64,000 nucleotides of DNA, from assembly GCA_028554755.1 (NCBI GenBank), contig JAPTOF010000001.1:3454501-3518500 (forward strand), given 5' to 3'. Position 1 is the stretch's first letter. The number at the start of each line of letters is the position of its first letter. This DNA is from Cordia subcordata. Lineage: Eukaryota; Streptophyta; Magnoliopsida; Boraginales; Cordiaceae. The position numbers and the translations under genes are program-made. Positions 48,563-61,154 of the stretch are shown here, one piece after another. The notes under the pieces were generated by a model. The model saw only the letters and a program-made list of their open reading frames with translations, ran no database searches and was not told the DNA's origin.

Positions 48563-50431
48563 GGTTGGTGAACTAGGCATGATGACGTCACAAAAATGAC
48601 ACAATTTTGAATAAGCTATTGTGTGGAGCAGCAGTGCTGAAAAGGAACGTTGAAAAAGAAGATGACGGACACCACAACTAGTTTTTCATTCGACCACCAA
48701 TTTTATAACAGAGACCACCATTAGATTCGTCGTGATGAGTGGAGTTGAACAGTGATGTGGTGTTGCTTGAAGATGACCAAAACGCTAATGGCAAAGATGG
48801 AAAGCCTGTGTTCGGGCTTGAGTCAGATTTGATCCCAGCATCGAAATTGAGATTGTTGAACTCATTGAAGCTAGAGGATGTCACTTGATATTTTTTGCAG
48901 TGTTTCGTGACCAGAACAATGCTAGAAAAAGCTCGAAAGTTGTGATGGGTTTTAATGGCAGATGCTGCTAGAAACAACCAAATCAAGCATGCTTGATATC
49001 TTTAAAATCGCGACGACGAGAAGAGTGGAACGATGGCAGCAACGCGACGAACGGTGTCCAAAAGTGTTGTTGACGATGTGAAGAAGATTGATGCAGCTTT
49101 CGTGGTGATTAGTTTTTTGAGAGCTTTATAATAAGCATGCTTGGTACCGTTAGAATGACGGCGACGAGAAGAATCTAATGGTACAAGCGGCGTATCTTGG
49201 TCAAAATTGTCGCCAACGTGAGAAAGAAAGCCAGCCGATCACGAAGTGGTGGTAAAAGGTGGTTGTTCAATGTTGAGCAGATCGGAGCATGGGTTTCCAG
49301 TCGCGTGATGGTGGAGAACATGATAGTGCAAGCTAATCTTAAATCTGACGGGCGAATCGACGTAAAAAAATGGGTCGGGTCGCAAAAAGCTATGTGGAAT
49401 TGTTTGGGTCATAGGGTTCTGCTGATTGATTGAGAAAAATGTGATCCGATGCTTTGCAGCGCATAGAAGAGTGGTAAGCTTGCTTAGTTATAGACCCTTG
49501 GATCATGGTGTGAAGTGATCTGGACTTTTTGATGGAGTTTATTGTGTGCTATGCAAAGCTATGTTGAGATGGTGAGCTTGAATGACCTGAGCCATTAGAT
49601 CTAATAAGGGAATAATATGATGGCTGGGAGGAAAGGATTCCATGTAGTGCACCCATGGAAGACTTCGTGTAAGCTCACTTTGACCAGAAACTTTAGGTGC
49701 TTTGACCGGGTATTAACCAAGCCTTAAGAGAATTAACCAAGGCTATTATTAAGGGTTTTGGGCGTTCCAGATCCATATTTGAGCCCCGTTTCGTGAGATT
49801 TTAACTCGAGATGTGAGTTTTGCGTCCAAGATGAGTTTGATCGCCAAATTTGACTTTGACTGAGGGTTGATCGCATTGATCAAAGGTGTTCCTACTTAAT
49901 TTCAACGTCCTGAGTTCATTTTTTAGGTCCGTTTTGTCAAATTCTTGATGTATCATGGGTGAGCCTTAAATTTAGGTAAAACGATGAAATTATGATCGAA
50001 TTGTGCGACAGTGTTTGAAACACTGTGCGAACAAACATATTTAGCCGACTAGTGAACAAACTTCTAGACAAGAGAAGTTTTGGGTGAGTAGAGTAGTTGA
50101 ATAGGGTTCAGTTTGAGGTAAGAGTCATACGAGAAGAGTTCACGTAGGTGAACAATCAGAGTTCTCGCCAGACGACTGATAGGGAGTGCTGTTGCTAGAA
50201 AGAAGACCACGTCCAAGATACCTTGTGTCGAGGGAAGACGCAAATAACCTTGAGAGGTCAAGGTTAGATGGCATTTGGAGGAATACTGGTGATGACTCCA
50301 AAAATCTGCTAGGATATGTTGGTAGCTGTTGTGGTCAAAAGTGTTGTCTAATAAGGGCTCCAACTATGAAGACTATGAAGACGTTCCAGTTGCGGTAAAG
50401 AAGCTTTAGACTTCTCGCTAAGGGAAGAATT

Positions 50432-50975
50432 TGTTGCGTTATGACTTAAAGTCCAAGCCTATACAAATTAAAAAAATTGTGGAAGGCAATTAATTCTGTT
50501 ACCAAAATATAAGCTGTCTAAATAGTATAGGAGAAATATTGGGAAGTAAGGATTTCTCTCTTATAAGTAGAAGGTATTGTAGCTTGTATTTGGTGTGCCT
50601 TAGGGCTATACCCATTAGAGATATGGGTGAGAGGGAGAGCCTAAGAACATCGAGAATGTCTTACATTTGTTCTATTTCTGTTGAGAATAGAGCTATTGTA
50701 AGAACTCCGTTGAGGGAGAGTGTCTTATATTTGTTCTAGTTCTGTTGAGGATAGAATTATTGTAAGAACTCTGATTGGGGAAGGGTTTAGACTTTTTCTT
50801 TCTGTGCAAAAAGTCACTTGAGTGGTAACCCATTATCGTTGAATAGTGGAACTTATCACAGAGGGCGTGGACGTAGGTAGAGGGTAGAACTACGTTAAAA
50901 ATATTGCGTGTATTTTGTGTGTGCTTTTCCGCTGTACATTGGTGTGTGTACATGTATTCTCGATTTTTCCCAACA
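50432..50975 (+). repeat. 3' LTR with an internal 64-bp duplication
   Basis: 544 bp. It is longer than the 5' LTR because a segment starting TGTCTTA is present twice (50657-50720 and 50721-50784), whereas the 5' LTR has one copy. Confidence 0.85.
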
Positions 50976-51246
50976 AATATAATAATCCAAAATTATTAAG
51001 ATCGTAAGACATATATGTCTAAAAATTGACAAATTTTTTCCTTAATAAAATTAATTAACTTAATTTAGATCATATAAATATAAAATAAAATAAATAACAT
51101 TCTCGTAACCTTCAACACCGAGTTTCAGTTCTGGATAATGAACATGATAATTTGGGGCCAAGCCCAATATAAAGCTCCTAATTCTTAACCGTCACAATCA
51201 CCAAATACGGTCCATTTATGGTCTTTTACACGTCTGCTGCTTTGCA

Positions 51247-51255
51247 TATATAATA
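51247..51255 (+). promoter_or_regulatory. Candidate TATA box of the NUP98 gene
   Basis: TATATAATA about 120 bp before a strong splice donor. It implies transcription from about 51280 and a leader that is spliced at 51370. Confidence 0.5.
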
Positions 51256-51370
51256 GGAGGTCCCACCCCGTAATTTCCTCACGCACAAAACACAGAACTC
51301 AAACATCCGCGCCGGTGAGAAGCAGAGGTGTTCTCTCTACGCAACCCCATCTTTCTCCACCGATTCATTT

Positions 51371-51820
51371 GTAAGTATACCCATTCGTTACATCGCATAT
51401 AAATATACACACTCACTTTTAATATTTTATAAATATATTTATAATTCTCCAATTGCTTCAAAGATTTCGAAAACCCTAGGTTTCATATTCGAGACATTTG
51501 TTATTGCCAATTCTATTTCTTTATTTGTTTTTAATTTCCGTTCGATAATGTGTAGGCTTAGTACAAAATTTTTGTCGGTGAGCTGAAAATTTTAATCGTC
51601 GGAGAAGCCTAATCTCAATCATTTTGAAATCTACTGTTTTCCGTTTGTCTCTGTGTTTATATGTATTTACGTTAATATGGAGATTTTGCATTCAGTGCTA
51701 GGTGACCTGTGGTGTGTGAAAATGCGGAACTTTGAATTGTTTGGATCTTGTTGCGTGCATTTATTAAATATTTGTTGTTTAAGTTTTCATTGACTTATTT
51801 TTTTATTTGATTGTGTTCAG
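51371..51820 (+). other. 5'-UTR intron of the NUP98 gene
   Basis: Donor ATTT|GTAAGT at 51371 and acceptor TTGTGTTCAG ending at 51820, with a T-rich body. The start codon follows 57 bp after the acceptor. Leading introns of this kind often raise expression of plant housekeeping genes. Confidence 0.65.
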
Positions 51821-51877
51821 TTCTAAATCGCGGGAATATTGTTGAGGATAATTGGCCTTTAGGTCTATCGAGCCAGG

Positions 51878-54800
51878 ATGTTTGGTTCGAGCCGTAAGTT
51901 ATTCCTTTCCTTTTTTCCCTTAAGATTTATCATCACTTTTCCTGACATCCTTGGTGTTTAAATATTATGTACTGTGTTGAAATATGTAGCAAAAGTTGTA
52001 CTTTATAATTGATGTCAAGCGTGTTTAAATATTATGTACTGTATTGAAATATGTAACAAAAGTTTTACTTTATAATTGATCGGTTGTGCTTGCTGATTAA
52101 TATTGATTTATATGTTACTGTTGCTTGGTTTTGACAGCTTTTGGGCAGTCGTCAAGCAGCCCATTTGGTTCGCAATCGGTTTTTGGGCAGACTAGTAATG
52201 CAGCTAGCAATCCTTTTGCTCCCAAACCCTTTGGAAGTCCAACAACTCCGTTTGGATCACAAACAGGAGGTTCCATTTTCGGTGGCACTTCCACGGGTGT
52301 GTTTGGTGCATCCCAATCTACTTCACCTTTAGGGTCTACTCCAGTGTTTGGTGCTACGTCATCTTCTACTTTTGGAAGTTCCACTCCGGCTTTTGGGGCC
52401 TCATCAACCCCTGCTTTTGGTAGTTCTTCCTCGTCATTTGGCAGTAAGGAATTTTATAAATCATTAGCATCTGTTCTTAATGTACTTCTTTGAGGTTTAG
52501 CTTCTGAAAACATATATGTTTCCTTAAGATACGATATATCACATTGTGAGTGATAAATTACAGGCGAACAAACCTCCCATTGAACCCTCTCCCAACGTGA
52601 AAGGAAATTTGGTTCTTTTGCAGAAATGTGTCCTGAAAAAGTTACTTATAAAAAATTCATTGCTGGCGGAGGAAGATAAAAGCATATATATGAGTTGAGG
52701 CATAGATACTTGCGTTTAGTCTTATGTTTACATGAGTTTAACGCTAAACTTTCCAAAAACTTTTTGCAGGGGAGTTATTTGCAGAAGCCATGATGGTTGA
52801 GCTAACATATAATGTAATAGTACAGTCAAAGTTTCAACTATCTCAACCTTGGTGGATTGTTTTGTTCATATGTCCAATCCTCCGGTGCTATTCCATCCAT
52901 CCAAAGATATTAACCAAATAACTGGCAGAAAAAATGATCATGTTTAATTCCGTCCATCCAAAGATATTAAACAAATAACTGGCAGAAAAAATGATCATGT
53001 TTAACCCAACTCAATGAGGATGATGAGCCTAATCTGTGAAAAATCACTCCTCATAATCACGAAGCAAAAAGACATGCATCAATTCTAGTCCCGAGACACC
53101 ACCGTGTTAGATAAGATGAAAAAAAAAGAGATGCGGTGATTCTCACAGTGGACACCAATGCTGGATAAATGATCAACTACATTTGTGTTCGCTGGTTGAA
53201 ATGCTAGATAGCTGTGGTTAACGTCAATCATGCTAACTCTTAGTTTCCTTCTATTTTCCTTATGATATGTTGAGCTTATCTCTTAGGCCTTCTAGCCTCC
53301 AATGAATTAACTTATGCCAGCTGATCTGTTGTTAAGTTATCTTTAATATTTGTGATTTCTCTTGCTCTCAAAATATATGAAAAGGAAAAGAAAAACATGA
53401 TTCTCTTGACTGCACAGGTTCATCTGTATTCGGCCAGAAGCCTGCTTTTGGTGGCTTTGGATCAACTGCAACCCCAACAACTCCTTTTGGAGGTTCATTT
53501 CAACAATCACAGCCCGCATTTGGGAGCAGTCTATTTGGCTCATCTACTCCTTTTGGTGCACCAAGTCAACCTGCGTTTGGAACTTCTAGCACAACTGCAT
53601 TTGGTGCCACTAGCACACCGGCATTTGGTGCCACGAGCACTCCTGCATTTGGTGCCACAAGCGCTCCAGCATTTGGTGCCATGAGCGCTCCCGCATTTGG
53701 TGCTACGTCGAGCCCAACGTTTGGTAACACTGGTAGTGCGTTTGGTGTCTCAGGTTCTCCCATTTTTGGTTCTAGCACGCCAGCCTTTGGTGCCTCCAGC
53801 ACACCAGCTTTTGGTGCCTCCAGCACTCCCGCCTTTGGTGCCTCCAGCGCTCCTGCATTTGGGGGCACGAGCACCCCTGCCTTTGGGGGCACGAGCACTC
53901 CTGCCTTTGGCACCTCATCAGCTCCTGCTTTTGGTACTGCAACTAGCCCATTTTCTTTTGGTCAATCAACTTCTGCATTCGGTAGTAGCCCATTTGGTAC
54001 TACATCTTCAACTTTTGGAGCCCAGAGTTCTCCATTTGGTAAGCCAACCAAAAAGAAGGGAAAGGAAAAAGAGATAAATGTGATAGTGTGGCGATATCTT
54101 CCTTTTTCTGAGATTTGTTACTGTACATTTTTGTGCAGGAGCCCAGGCTACAACACTTGCCTTTGGAAGTTCTGGTTTTGGACAGTCCGCTTTTGGTGGT
54201 CAACGTGGGGGAACCAGAATAGCACCTTATGCTCCGACACCTGAGGCAGATAGCGGTGGTTCACAGCCAGCTGGGAAACTTGAGTCTATATCAGCCATGC
54301 CAGCCTACAAAGAGAAAAGCCATGAAGAACTTAGATGGGAGGACTACCAGTTGGGTGATAAAGGTGCCCTGTTACAAAATTCTTTATTTATCTTTGTTTA
54401 TTTGTATTTTTATTATGTTACTTATATTTTCATCTTTCATCAGGGGGCCCTAATCCTGCTGGGCAGTCTACTACTACCCCTGCATTTGGTACTTCAACGT
54501 TTGGATCGTCGTCAACACCTGCCTTCGGTCAGTCATCTTCAAGTCCTTTTTCATCAACAGCCACGTCTAACCCCTTTGCTGCAAAAACCCCAACATTTGC
54601 TACTACCGGATTTGGAGCCTCCTCTACACCCGCATTTGGTTCTTCGCCATTTGGAGTTTCTAGCCCCTTTGGATCAACACCATCATCAACCCCCTCGCTG
54701 TTTGGCACATCCACACCAGCATTTGGACCTAGTACCTCTCCTTCCATTTTTGGTTCATCAAGCTCATCTGCTTTTGGATCATCCACATCCATATTTGGTT

Positions 54801-57800
54801 CTTCGTCAGCTCAGGCAACACCACCAGCTTATGGAACTGGCCTAAGTTTTGGCAACACCCAGTCATCCCCCTTGTTCCAGTCAACCACCCCTTCACTTGG
54901 GCAGACTAGTGCTGGTTTTGGGCTGACTAGCTCAGCATTCGGACAGAGTGCTCCAGCGTTTGGTCAATCAAATCTGTTCAGCACACCTTCCACTGGATTC
55001 GGTGGCAACTTGTTCTCAAGCACACCGTCAATGATATCATCTGGGTTTGGTCAAACAACTGTGAGTTTTAATTAATTAATCCCATATATTTTTCTTCTTG
55101 ATTTCTTCGTTTTTATTCATTGATATATAATATTACTACTGTTTGAGGACATGATAATGTGCATGGGAATATCATTGGCAAATGAAAGGCACAGCATTCA
55201 GTTTTAGAGAAATCAGACATCATGAATTAAGGGAACAAATTTAAATAGTGTAGTCAGATAATAATTCGTGCTTCTTAGCCCTAGACATTCCATGTTTGGT
55301 ATCTTGAGGGATGTTCTTTTATTAGATTCTCAAAGCCATTTGGAGTTCTATGACTCATTGGTATTTAGTTGCTGCAGAATATTGTTGTATGCTTAATACG
55401 TGAATTTAATTGGCATGCATGAACGTTGCGTGCATTTTTGTCAATTACAAAGGAGTATCTTTGCTAAGATGAGGGAAAGACATCCTTCCAATTGTTTGCG
55501 ATTATAACTATCAGATCTGCTCAACATTTTATGCATTTCACTTCTAATTACAAGACAATGTACTGTTTTAATATATTTGGCTTGCACATATTTCCTGTGA
55601 TCTTAGTAGTTTACTTTACTAGTTACATGATTTTTAAGAAAATGTAGCATTTTAATACTTTTTCCATGCCATGTTTCCTGTGATCGTAGGTTTTTTTTTT
55701 TTTGGTGGGGTTTTTACTAGTTAGATGATTTCCTTTGATGATTAATTTTGATATTCGTTTGTGTTTGAAGCCCTCACTTTCTACACCTTTTCAACCAACT
55801 CAGCCTGCTCAAACTGCTGGCACGTTCGGCTTTGGGAGCTTTGGTAATACTCAAGCAGGTAGCTCAGTTACTCATTGTTTTCTATAACAGACTCCTATTT
55901 CTTTTCAAACTTACTGTTATTATTACTATTATTGTCATTATTCATATGCTTATTTTGGTTAATTAGCAGCTGGTACTAGTGGCTTCAGTAGCACATCAAG
56001 CATCTTTGGGCAGAATACTTTTGGACAGTTGTATGTTTCAGCTTCTCTTATGTATTACTGATGAGGGATATCGCGAATAATTTGCTTTGTTTGGACTGGT
56101 TTGTACATTCTAAAGTGATTTCATAAATATGGTTAATGTGGTTGTCATATTTGCTGTTACATAGTCAGGAGATATTATCTTAAAAAAGCTAGCCCAAGTA
56201 TATTATTGAACTTTAGGGATGGGATTTCCTTGCACTAAGTTTCCTTTATAAGCTACTGAAACATATTAATAAGTACGTTATACTTGTGGCTTCCCCCAAA
56301 AATCAAAAACACAAAGTTATATACTGCCAATTGCAAATCGTTTCTCTTCTTTCTGTGTTCCATTTTTTAAAAGAAAATCATTTTCAGGACTGATCATGGT
56401 TGTCTTTTCACTGCTATGTCTCATTTAATCAATCCAGTGGATTTCCTCTGGGCCTTTCTCTATATTATAGCTTGTCCCATTATTTAGATACGACTATCAT
56501 GTGATTCTACTGTTGCAACAGGCCTCCGACTCAGATCTCTGTGGTTGCCCAACCAGTGCCGGTTACAAATCCTTTTGGAACTCTGCCAGCGATGCCTCAA
56601 ATGTCTATTGGTCGCACGGGCACATCTCCTTCTGTCCAGTATGGAATTTCCAGTTTGCCAGTAAGTATGCATGTCGTTAAGAAGGCAGCATATATAATTT
56701 TGTGTGTTTCTGCCCATCTGGTGATGCTCTGTCTCTTTGGTTGCTCTATGTAGAACCCATAGAGATCTATTCATTAATATGTTAATTAAGAAGAAAATTT
56801 GGAACAGGTTGTGGACAAACCTGCTCCTGTCAGGATATCATCATTGTTGACTTCTCGGCACCTTTCTCAAAGGCGCATTAGGTTGCCTGCTAGGAAGTAT
56901 CATCCAAAATCTGATGGTCCAAAGGTGAAAAAAGTTTACTTTTTGTGTATGGAGCCCCCTCATTGAGCTGCTTTAAGAAGTCTGACGCTTAAAATCTCAT
57001 GTCTGATCCTTGACTAAACAGGTCCCATTTTTTAGTGATGAAGACGAGACACCCTGTACCCCAAAGGCAGATGCTCTTTTCATTCCCAGGGAGAATCCAA
57101 GGGCTTTAGTTATACGTCCACTGGATCAATGGCCTTCAAAAGCAAGTGCCGAAAGAACAGCCCCATCAAATCGTGTGTCTTTGTCTGGAGACAAGAATGG
57201 TAAATTTTTCCTTCATTCTAGACTCTCTGTGCAGGAGTACAATGAATAAGTAATTTTTGTATTGAACATCTTAAGAAAATTAGAGTTGAGTAATTTCTCT
57301 AGAAAGTTAAGGCTGGATTTTAAATGAAGACGAAATATTTCCATGTCATTTCACAGTCATATGTCTTCCAAATTTTTTGAGGATCCGCCGGAAAGATTGT
57401 ACGTTGGAATTGATACTAGGCATTTTGAAAATTAACATGGGTCCCAAATTCAATAGCACCTTTGACTTGCAAGCAATCTCCTGAGAGAATGGAAAATATA
57501 ATACATATCTAGGGAAAATGGGATACAATAGAGTACGCTACATATTTTCTGATTCTGAATATTGGAATTAGTATTTTCAAAAAGGATCCTTTTGTTTATT
57601 ATGTATTACAAATAAACATAGATGTTATGTGAGGATGACTTCATTTTGAGACACCCTAGAGAGGAGGTGGCGCCATTCAGTTTGGCGTGACTTGGGGTTC
57701 TGTTTCCATGGTGTTTTGGAATGATTGGAAAAGAAATACTGTCAAAAACTTAACAGGAACAGTGGAAATTGGAAATGTGATACAATCTGTGAAGTGTATA

Positions 57801-60800
57801 TATCATACGGTTAAGACTCTGAACCATGAAAAGGAATACTAAAAGAAAAAGTAGAGTTTGGGCCACATAGACTTGTAACCGTCATAAGTTTCCAAGTAAT
57901 TGTATACGCCATATGTGTTAAATATTCAATATTCACACATGCTAGATAATGATAGTTGTTGGTGATTGTTATAATCTGTAGTCTAATCTATAATTTGTAC
58001 AGCTATAATCATTATGCATATTCACATCCGTGCCAAGTGTCTTTACATCTGATAAGAGAACAAAATCACGCCTCCTAGTTTCTTGCCGGTCGTGTTTTGG
58101 TTGGAACTTTACAGTTGGTTTGGTTGGCACACTTGAATATTGAAAGAAAGCCTGACATTTGGTTTGAAATAGTATTTTGTGTATGACATGTATTATGATT
58201 GATAAATAAAGGTGAAACCATAGAAGGAAAGATAAATATATCAATGACATCCATAAAATGATAAAAGCGAGCAGATAAACCAAATGAAATTAAGTCTTGC
58301 CCCAGAAAGTGAGATTATTTATGAACGTAAGAACTCTGCCTTATTGTTGTTGAGAGCCATTGATGCTGTTAGCTCCATGTATGTGAGGTCTCATTTAAGT
58401 GTTTAGTGTTTATATTCTACTGCCTCTTTTAAGTTCCCCTCTATCCCTCTTGTGGTGGCTACCCTCCATAACTTCACAACCTCTATAATGTGGCCAGCTA
58501 AGTCTTTTCGAAACCGTTTGAAATGGTTCTTCCTTATATTGTTCTTGGTCAGGTCTACACGCTTTCATGAATCACATCATTTCTGGTTTCTGTTCTTCTC
58601 CTTTTTGGTATTGTATTACTGCACATGCATCCAAGTATTCTTTTCACTGGACATCTTTTGAACATGGTGGCTTCAGCATTGCAACATTTTGTGACCTAAA
58701 CCTGCATCAATCTCACATTATATTGGATAATAGACCCAGGGTGTTTAAAGTTTATTCTTCTGTCTCCAATTTTACTTCCACCTTGGTGTTACTTGTACTC
58801 TTGCTGATCTTGCATGCTATAAGCAATAAATCTAATGTAAATGCTATAAAAACTTGCATACCGAAACGTTAAGAAATTTGAGGAGTGTGACCATCATATA
58901 ACAGTGCAGCCAAACAGGATGAGATGAATGTTCCTGCAATTTGGAAAATAGGGCTAGTAAAATGCAGAACGTATTAGGGATGTTGACTTTTAAGGAATAT
59001 AAGGGTGAATTGCGGGTAGAGAAGTTGAAAGAACATACAGAATAGTCAAAAGCCTTAAAGGCTAACACCTAAGATTTTATAATGAAAATAAAGATAGTTT
59101 GGCCAAAAGAATTATTAGAAGTTGGTCTAATGCATGATATTAAGGGTTCCCATCACAAGTGGCTAATCTATTTGGTAAGTTGAAATAATATTTCATAAGA
59201 AGCGGCCCCAAGGGGTATATTCTGTATGACAACCATCATATACTGCAAAACTGGAGTGACTAATACAAAGAGAATTGCTTATTAAGACAAACTCGTCCAT
59301 GGAATCAACTGGATAGGTGGTCAAGCACTTGCAGGAAAGCTAGCTGTGGTCTTGCTTTGGTATTGAGATTTGTCCTGGAGCATTGTAGCTTTATAGTGTT
59401 GTCTTGGGATTGTATTGGTTATTGTGTCTCAAATCCTTAGCCTGGCAAAGTTATTTCTGGTGTTTCATGCTTGTTTTCCAGAAAATGTTTTGAGAGCCTT
59501 AGACTAACTTGAACAATTGTGCATGCACACGTACCCTTTATGTTTCAGTCAGTTGTATTTCCTTTTAACTAGAGTATTATTTATGTTTCTCTTCAATCTC
59601 AGGAAAAAGTTGTGAAGACATCTCCAGTCCAACACTCAATGGGTCTAGTACAGAGGATAAAGATAGTGAGTGTACCTCTTCAAGTTAACTTTGCACTTCT
59701 GCTCATCTTTCTTTAAATGTTACATATTCCCATATTCTGTTAACATCCCTCTCTTGATGAGTCTTCCTGTTATGTTCTGTTTGTTGTTTGATAGATGCAT
59801 GTAAAATCTGTCTGGTTGAATGTTAGGTAATTGATTTGGGGACTGTTTACCAAGAAAATTGCGTATAAGACAATAGAATTCAACTTTTTCTCCGTATTAA
59901 TTGGGTTTAAGAAAAAGATTGTTGGAGAGAAGAGGATATTTGCAGGTTATGTTTAAAAATGTATGAACTTCTTTTTGTTTTCCCTACACTTAAAAATTTC
60001 CTGGTTATTGAACATCTGGAAATGGCAATTAGATAAGTTTAACAAGTTTTTGTTGGGTACTTGAACAAATAAAATAATTTAATGATTTGAACCATGGTAC
60101 CTTGGGGTGTTGGACTTGCTTGGAATAGGAGTATCATGCTCGGGCAGCATGCTAAACAGGCCTTTTTTGATTAGCCGAATGTTGGCTGTCAAATGCATGA
60201 TTCTGTCACTTTGATGAAGAGAAAGCTGAACCCATTGTGTCTTTCTCGTGTCTTGGATCAATGTTAGTGTAGGACGTTTTTCTTCAGCTTTTGATTTGCA
60301 AAGCAAGAGGTCTGTCTGTACCTTCTTCCTCTTCATCCTCTTGTCTATATCAGTTTGGACTGGAAGAATTGAATCTCACCAAATGCATTTGGTTTGTCCT
60401 AGCAGAAGCCTCGATCGATAATGGCCATGTCAAGGAACGAGCTCAACCTGGCAAACTGAACCACAAAATTAACGGGGTACATGAAGGTGCCCATTCTACA
60501 CAGAAAGGAGACTCCTACATCACTCTTACAGGTCACCGAGCTGGTGAAGCAGCTATCGTTTATGAGCATGGTGCTGACATTGAGGCACTGATGCCAAAGC
60601 TCCGCCACTCCGACTATTATACAGAGCCTCGAATCCAAGAGCTGGCAGCAAAGGAAAGGGCCGAACCAGGGTTCTGTAGGCGTGTTAAAGACTTTGTGGT
60701 GGGAAGACATGGCTACGGTAGCATCAAATTCATTGGGGAGACTGATGTTAGACGACTTGATCTGGAGTCTCTTATTCAGTTCAATAACCGAGAGGTAATA

Positions 60801-61154
60801 GTGTACATGGATGAGAGCAAGAAACCCCCGGTAGGACAAGGTTTGAACAAGCCTGCTGAGGTCACTCTTCTCAACATAAAATGCTTCGATAAAAAGACTG
60901 GAGAGCAGTATACGCAGGGGCCACGAATCGAGAAGTACAAGGAGATGCTTCGAAGAAAGGCCGAGGACCAAGGTGCCGAGTTTTTGTCCTATGACCCTGT
61001 CAAGGGAGAATGGAAGTTCCGGGTTAACCACTTCAGTGGCTATAAACTGGAAGAAGATGATGAAGACGAAGATGAAGACGAAGCTGAAGAATATCCAGAT
61101 CCATCTGAATGTTGGTGGTGCAGGGTTGAAGAGTTCCCTATGCCTACTGGATGA
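51878..61154 (+). CDS. NUP98: Nucleoporin NUP98 (FG repeats, autoproteolytic domain)
   Basis: Twelve coding exons: 51878-51893, 52138-52443, 53418-54038, 54139-54363, 54444-55060, 55771-55858, 55970-56030, 56522-56660, 56808-56924, 57022-57199, 59603-59665 and 60406-61154. All are GT-AG, and 3180 nt encode 1059 residues. The first two-thirds is a Ser/Thr/Ala-rich FG domain starting [16 protein letters not shown], with many [12 protein letters not shown] units and a conserved break ([20 protein letters not shown]). The C-terminal nucleoporin autopeptidase domain runs from [20 protein letters not shown] through [13 protein letters not shown] and [15 protein letters not shown] to [17 protein letters not shown] at residues 1019-1021 is the self-cleavage site. 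NUP98 lines the central channel of the nuclear pore and the cleaved domain anchors it to the scaffold. No NUP96 follows, as usual in plants. The 39-residue tail after the cleavage site is acidic and then has CWWC. Confidence 0.96.
51954..52080. repeat. Tandem duplication in NUP98 intron 1, period 67 bp
   Basis: GTGTTTAAATATTATGTACT begins at 51954 and again at 52021; the copies differ at only a few positions through TTTATAATTGAT. Confidence 0.88.
52891..53004. repeat. Tandem duplication in NUP98 intron 2, period 57 bp
   Basis: CCATCCAAAGATATTAA followed by CAAATAACTGGCAGAAAAAA and TGATCATGTTTAA occurs twice in tandem with two or three mismatches. Confidence 0.9.
53600..53935 (+). repeat. Coding FG minisatellite in NUP98 exon 3
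   Basis: Tandem 24-bp units of the form TTTGGTGCC-N6-AGC-N6 encode FGA(T/S)S(T/S)(T/P)PA repeats. Several neighbouring units are almost identical (for example near 53780-53850), so the copy number probably varies between individuals. Confidence 0.85.
57200..59602 (+). other. NUP98 intron 10, the longest intron (2.4 kb)
   Basis: GT-AG intron between the NPR(A)LVIRP exon and the small exon 11. Open frames inside it on both strands are short and carry no motif. I saw no mobile element with clear ends. Confidence 0.8.

Larger units (their letters stand above)
48071..50975 (+). mobile_element. Non-autonomous LTR retrotransposon, complete, with 5-bp TSD
   Basis: Two direct repeats, 48071-48546 and 50432-50975, begin TGTTGGG/TGTTGCG and end CCGACA/CCCAACA. 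The element is flanked by identical AATAT (48066-48070 and 50976-50980), the 5-bp duplication expected for LTR elements. Just inside the left LTR is GTGATATCAAAGCC, a diverged form of the primer site complementary to initiator methionine tRNA. Just before the right LTR is the purine run AAGGGAAGAA. The 1.9-kb internal region has no gag, protease, integrase or reverse transcriptase frame, so it depends on enzymes from elsewhere. The LTRs differ at many sites, so the insertion is not recent. The size fits a short LARD-like or large TRIM-like element. Confidence 0.9.

Noticed and set aside
60291..60402. In-frame upstream extension of NUP98 exon 12 starting at an internal ATG
   Set aside because: The reading includes intron sequence up to the TAG/CAG acceptor at 60402/60405. 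The upstream exon 11 joins in phase and matches the family order.
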